Shown piece after piece: positions 5,007 to 6,999 of a stretch of 6,999 bases of DNA. A program made the position numbers and the translations under genes. Under the pieces are notes generated by a model that saw only the letters and a program-made list of their open reading frames with translations, did no database searches and had not been told where the DNA came from. Position 1 is the first letter of the stretch. Every line of letters begins with the position of its first letter. This DNA comes from an uncultured Anaerocolumna sp. Its GTDB lineage: Bacteria; Bacillota; Clostridia; Lachnospirales; Lachnospiraceae. The stretch is taken from the NCBI GenBank assembly GCA_937901695.1, contig CALDJN010000326.1, positions 1 through 6,999 of the forward strand, in the 5' to 3' direction.

Positions 5007-6953
5007 TTATACTATTTTCTCAAGTTTAGCAAAAACTCTTAATAACTCGCTGACACTCCAGGCTTGTGCAAAGCAACCTTGGGAGATTGTAGGATTTTTT
5101 CCGTCATAAATTTCCGCTATTTGTCCGATGCAGCCTTCTCTCATACAAGGTTCTAAAGCCTCCAGCTGTTCTTTTACCCTTTTTGTAGCTTCTAGACTTT
5201 CATCATTTACCCTAAGATATGCCAAATAATAAGCACCTAAAGGAAATGCCCAGACAGTTCCCTGATGATAAGCCATGTCACGGTTAAAGTGTGAACCTCC
5301 GTAAATGGCTTTAAATGCCTTATCATGTTTACTTAAGCTGCGAAGTCCATATGGAGTATATAAGGTTTCATATACTTTACTGACAACCATCCCCTCCTTT
5401 TCCTTATCCAATAGGGAAAAAGGCTGGGATACTGCCCATATTTGGTTACATCGAATTTGATTATCCGCTTCTTCTCCCGATACTAAATCTTTTAAACATC
5501 GCTCTGTTTCATTCCAGAATTTTTCGGAAAAGCTAGCTTTTACTAACTCTGCAAGTTCTTCATAGGGACTGTCTTCCCTGCCTAATAGTCTGGCAAACAG
5601 ACCCATAATCTTTAAGTCATTATACCAATAGGCATTGATTTCAACAGGTTTTCCATGTCTTGGAGTTGGTAGAATATCTTCAAACCGCACATCCATCCAG
5701 GTTACCTGTTCCAATCCGCTTCCTGCCATAATTAAACCGTCTGTATCCATTTTAATATGATAATCCGTACCTTGTTTATACCATTTTATAATATCTTCCA
5801 TAATGGCATATGCCTCCTCTACAAAGGCAAGGTCATTACTTTCCAAATAATACTCATATACAGCACCAATAAAAAGAAGGGAGGCATCTACTGTGTTATA
5901 CAAAGGATCCCTGCCGCCTTCCGGAAACATATTTGGCATTAAGCCTTTCTTACAATACTGCATAAAGGTACGGAATATGCTTTTTGCTTCTTCATACCGC
6001 TTTGTAGAAATACAGCAGCCTACCATGGATATCATAGTATCTCTTCCCCAGTCAGCAAAGAACGGATACCCAGCCATGAGAGTCTTTCCCTTGGTAGAAG
6101 CCCTATCAACCAGAAATTGATCTGCACTTTTTACTAATTGTTTCCCTATTTCATTTTTTATTCCGGACTGACTTACAAGGTCTTCCAGCCTTTTCGTTTC
6201 ATTTACTATCATCTGCTCAATGGTAGTACTGATAGAATTGGTACTATATATAATATCCAATACCTTTTCATCATAAGGGGTTACGGTTACGGATATATTA
6301 TGATTAGACCCTGTGACACCAATTGCTTCCCGTCCATCCCTTGCATCGTAGCCATAATATAAATCTTTTGTATATTCCGTAGGATAATCGGTAACTGTGC
6401 CATTGGTCTCATAGTTTAACTTAATTCCATTACTGATTACTGCATTATTATTAAGTTCAAATATTTGATTTGGACTTAAGGTATCACCTTTGGGTATAAA
6501 TTGAAGCTGTGGAGTAATTGTTAACTTAACTTTTTGGTTCATGTTATTATGAATCACATAACGTATCCCAATTGTATTCTCGCCATATGCCATTAAGACA
6601 GTTTTCTTAATCTCAATTCCCTCTACCTGATACACCCAAACCGGATAATATTCAAACATAAATTGATTTAAATATTTATATCCCAATTGATTTTTAGTAT
6701 GGTTTACATATTCCTGACTGGATAAACTAAACTTTTCTTTATCCAGTTCGATTACTTCATCTATCCTCGTAATTAAATGATATCTATGATTGGGAGCTAT
6801 AGTGCAAGCCATAAGCAGGGCATGGTCATTACGGCTGTTAGAGCCAATCATGGTAAGAGAAGAATAACCACCTAATCCATTTGTTATCAGATAGCAATTT
6901 TCCTGTCCCCTGTCTAATGTCTTCCAATCATTTTTTCCATATATAAATTTCAT
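5007..6953 (-). CDS. Glycogen debranching enzyme (amylo-alpha-1,6-glucosidase, GH133-type)
   Basis: A 648-residue cytoplasmic enzyme, full length for the archaeal/bacterial debranching family, which hydrolyses alpha-1,6 branch points during glycogen or glucan breakdown. The N-terminal beta-rich domain (about 1-255) has the NGLGGY mark at residues 25-30, but the usual TRRYHGLLVA that follows reads SRNDHALLMA. The C-terminal (alpha/alpha)6-barrel domain (about 270-645) has GYPFFADWGRDTM (295-307), PEGGRDPLYNTVDASL (344-359), TWMD (418-421), TPRHGKPVEINAYWYN (430-445), YHQGTVWAFPLGAY (562-575) and QGCFAQAWSVSELLR (625-639). These acid- and aromatic-rich motifs line the active site; D421 and D356 are plausible functional acids. 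The ATG is preceded by AAGGGA (about 11 bases upstream). It appears to be a single gene, and its 3' end faces the bidirectional terminator. Confidence 0.92.
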   Translation of the reverse strand: MKFIYGKNDWKTLDRGQENCYLITNGLGGYSSLTMIGSNSRNDHALLMACTIAPNHRYHLITRIDEVIELDKEKFSLSSQEYVNHTKNQLGYKYLNQFMFEYYPVWVYQVEGIEIKKTVLMAYGENTIGIRYVIHNNMNQKVKLTITPQLQFIPKGDTLSPNQIFELNNNAVISNGIKLNYETNGTVTDYPTEYTKDLYYGYDARDGREAIGVTGSNHNISVTVTPYDEKVLDIIYSTNSISTTIEQMIVNETKRLEDLVSQSGIKNEIGKQLVKSADQFLVDRASTKGKTLMAGYPFFADWGRDTMISMVGCCISTKRYEEAKSIFRTFMQYCKKGLMPNMFPEGGRDPLYNTVDASLLFIGAVYEYYLESNDLAFVEEAYAIMEDIIKWYKQGTDYHIKMDTDGLIMAGSGLEQVTWMDVRFEDILPTPRHGKPVEINAYWYNDLKIMGLFARLLGREDSPYEELAELVKASFSEKFWNETERCLKDLVSGEEADNQIRCNQIWAVSQPFSLLDKEKEGMVVSKVYETLYTPYGLRSLSKHDKAFKAIYGGSHFNRDMAYHQGTVWAFPLGAYYLAYLRVNDESLEATKRVKEQLEALEPCMREGCIGQIAEIYDGKNPTISQGCFAQAWSVSELLRVFAKLEKIV

Positions 6954-6999
6954 ATTTGTTCCCTTCCGCCCTCCTTAGTGAGCACTCAAATCAGGGAGG
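6954..6999 (-). promoter_or_regulatory. 5' leader of the debranching enzyme gene, cut by the window edge
   Basis: On the minus strand the leader begins CCTCC at the window edge. An inner TGAG-TG-CTCA follows, and GGAGG stands about 20 bases before the ATG. CCTCC and GGAGG could pair around the inner palindrome. GGAGG is too far from the ATG to be its ribosome site; AAGGGA, closer in, is the likely one. No promoter can be judged because the region is incomplete. Confidence 0.35.

Noticed and set aside
5757..6362. Three plus-strand open frames of 61-75 codons
   Set aside because: All are antisense to the debranching enzyme coding sequence and lack ribosome sites.

Overview
AT-rich DNA from an endospore-forming Firmicute, most likely a clostridial (Lachnospiraceae-like) bacterium. 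The clues are the sporulation gene bofA with its usual partner yaaL (DUF2508), strong AGGAGG-type ribosome binding sites, TTG/GTG starts, a clostridial-style Tad (Flp pilus) operon and a GH133-type glycogen debranching enzyme. The genus is inference only.

Layout. (1) Positions 35-1638, minus strand: the start of a tight-adherence pilus operon, with an A24 prepilin peptidase (TadV/CpaA type) followed by a TadZ/CpaE-like degenerate ATPase. The operon probably continues past position 1, because a possible ribosome binding site lies at the window edge. (2) Positions 1639-2513: an 875-bp AT-rich gap between divergent genes. It holds a probable extended -10 promoter for the pilus operon, several inverted repeats and a structured leader-like segment at 2245-2334. 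(3) Positions 2514-3848, plus strand: an NCS2 (uracil/xanthine/urate) permease in which two conserved carboxylates of the substrate site are replaced. (4) Positions 3849-4192: a gap between convergent genes, occupied mostly by a 210-bp MITE-like repeat element with imperfect terminal inverted repeats, three 19-bp tandem units and strong internal hairpins. (5) Positions 4193-4812: bofA (minus) and yaaL (plus), divergent rather than co-directional as in Bacillus, around a 131-bp AT-rich region with a 12-bp direct repeat and nested dyads. (6) Positions 4886-4929: a strong bidirectional terminator hairpin that shares 13 bases with the MITE-like element. (7) Positions 5007-6953, minus strand: the glycogen debranching enzyme.

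The genes form independent units, not one pathway: pilus assembly, nucleobase uptake, mother-cell control of sigma-K processing, and glycogen breakdown. I see no clearly new defence or mobile system. The points most worth a second look are the substituted NCS2 active site, the inverted yaaL/bofA pair with its repeat-rich control region, the MITE-like element with its probable short relative reused as a terminator, and the leader with competing stems upstream of the permease.
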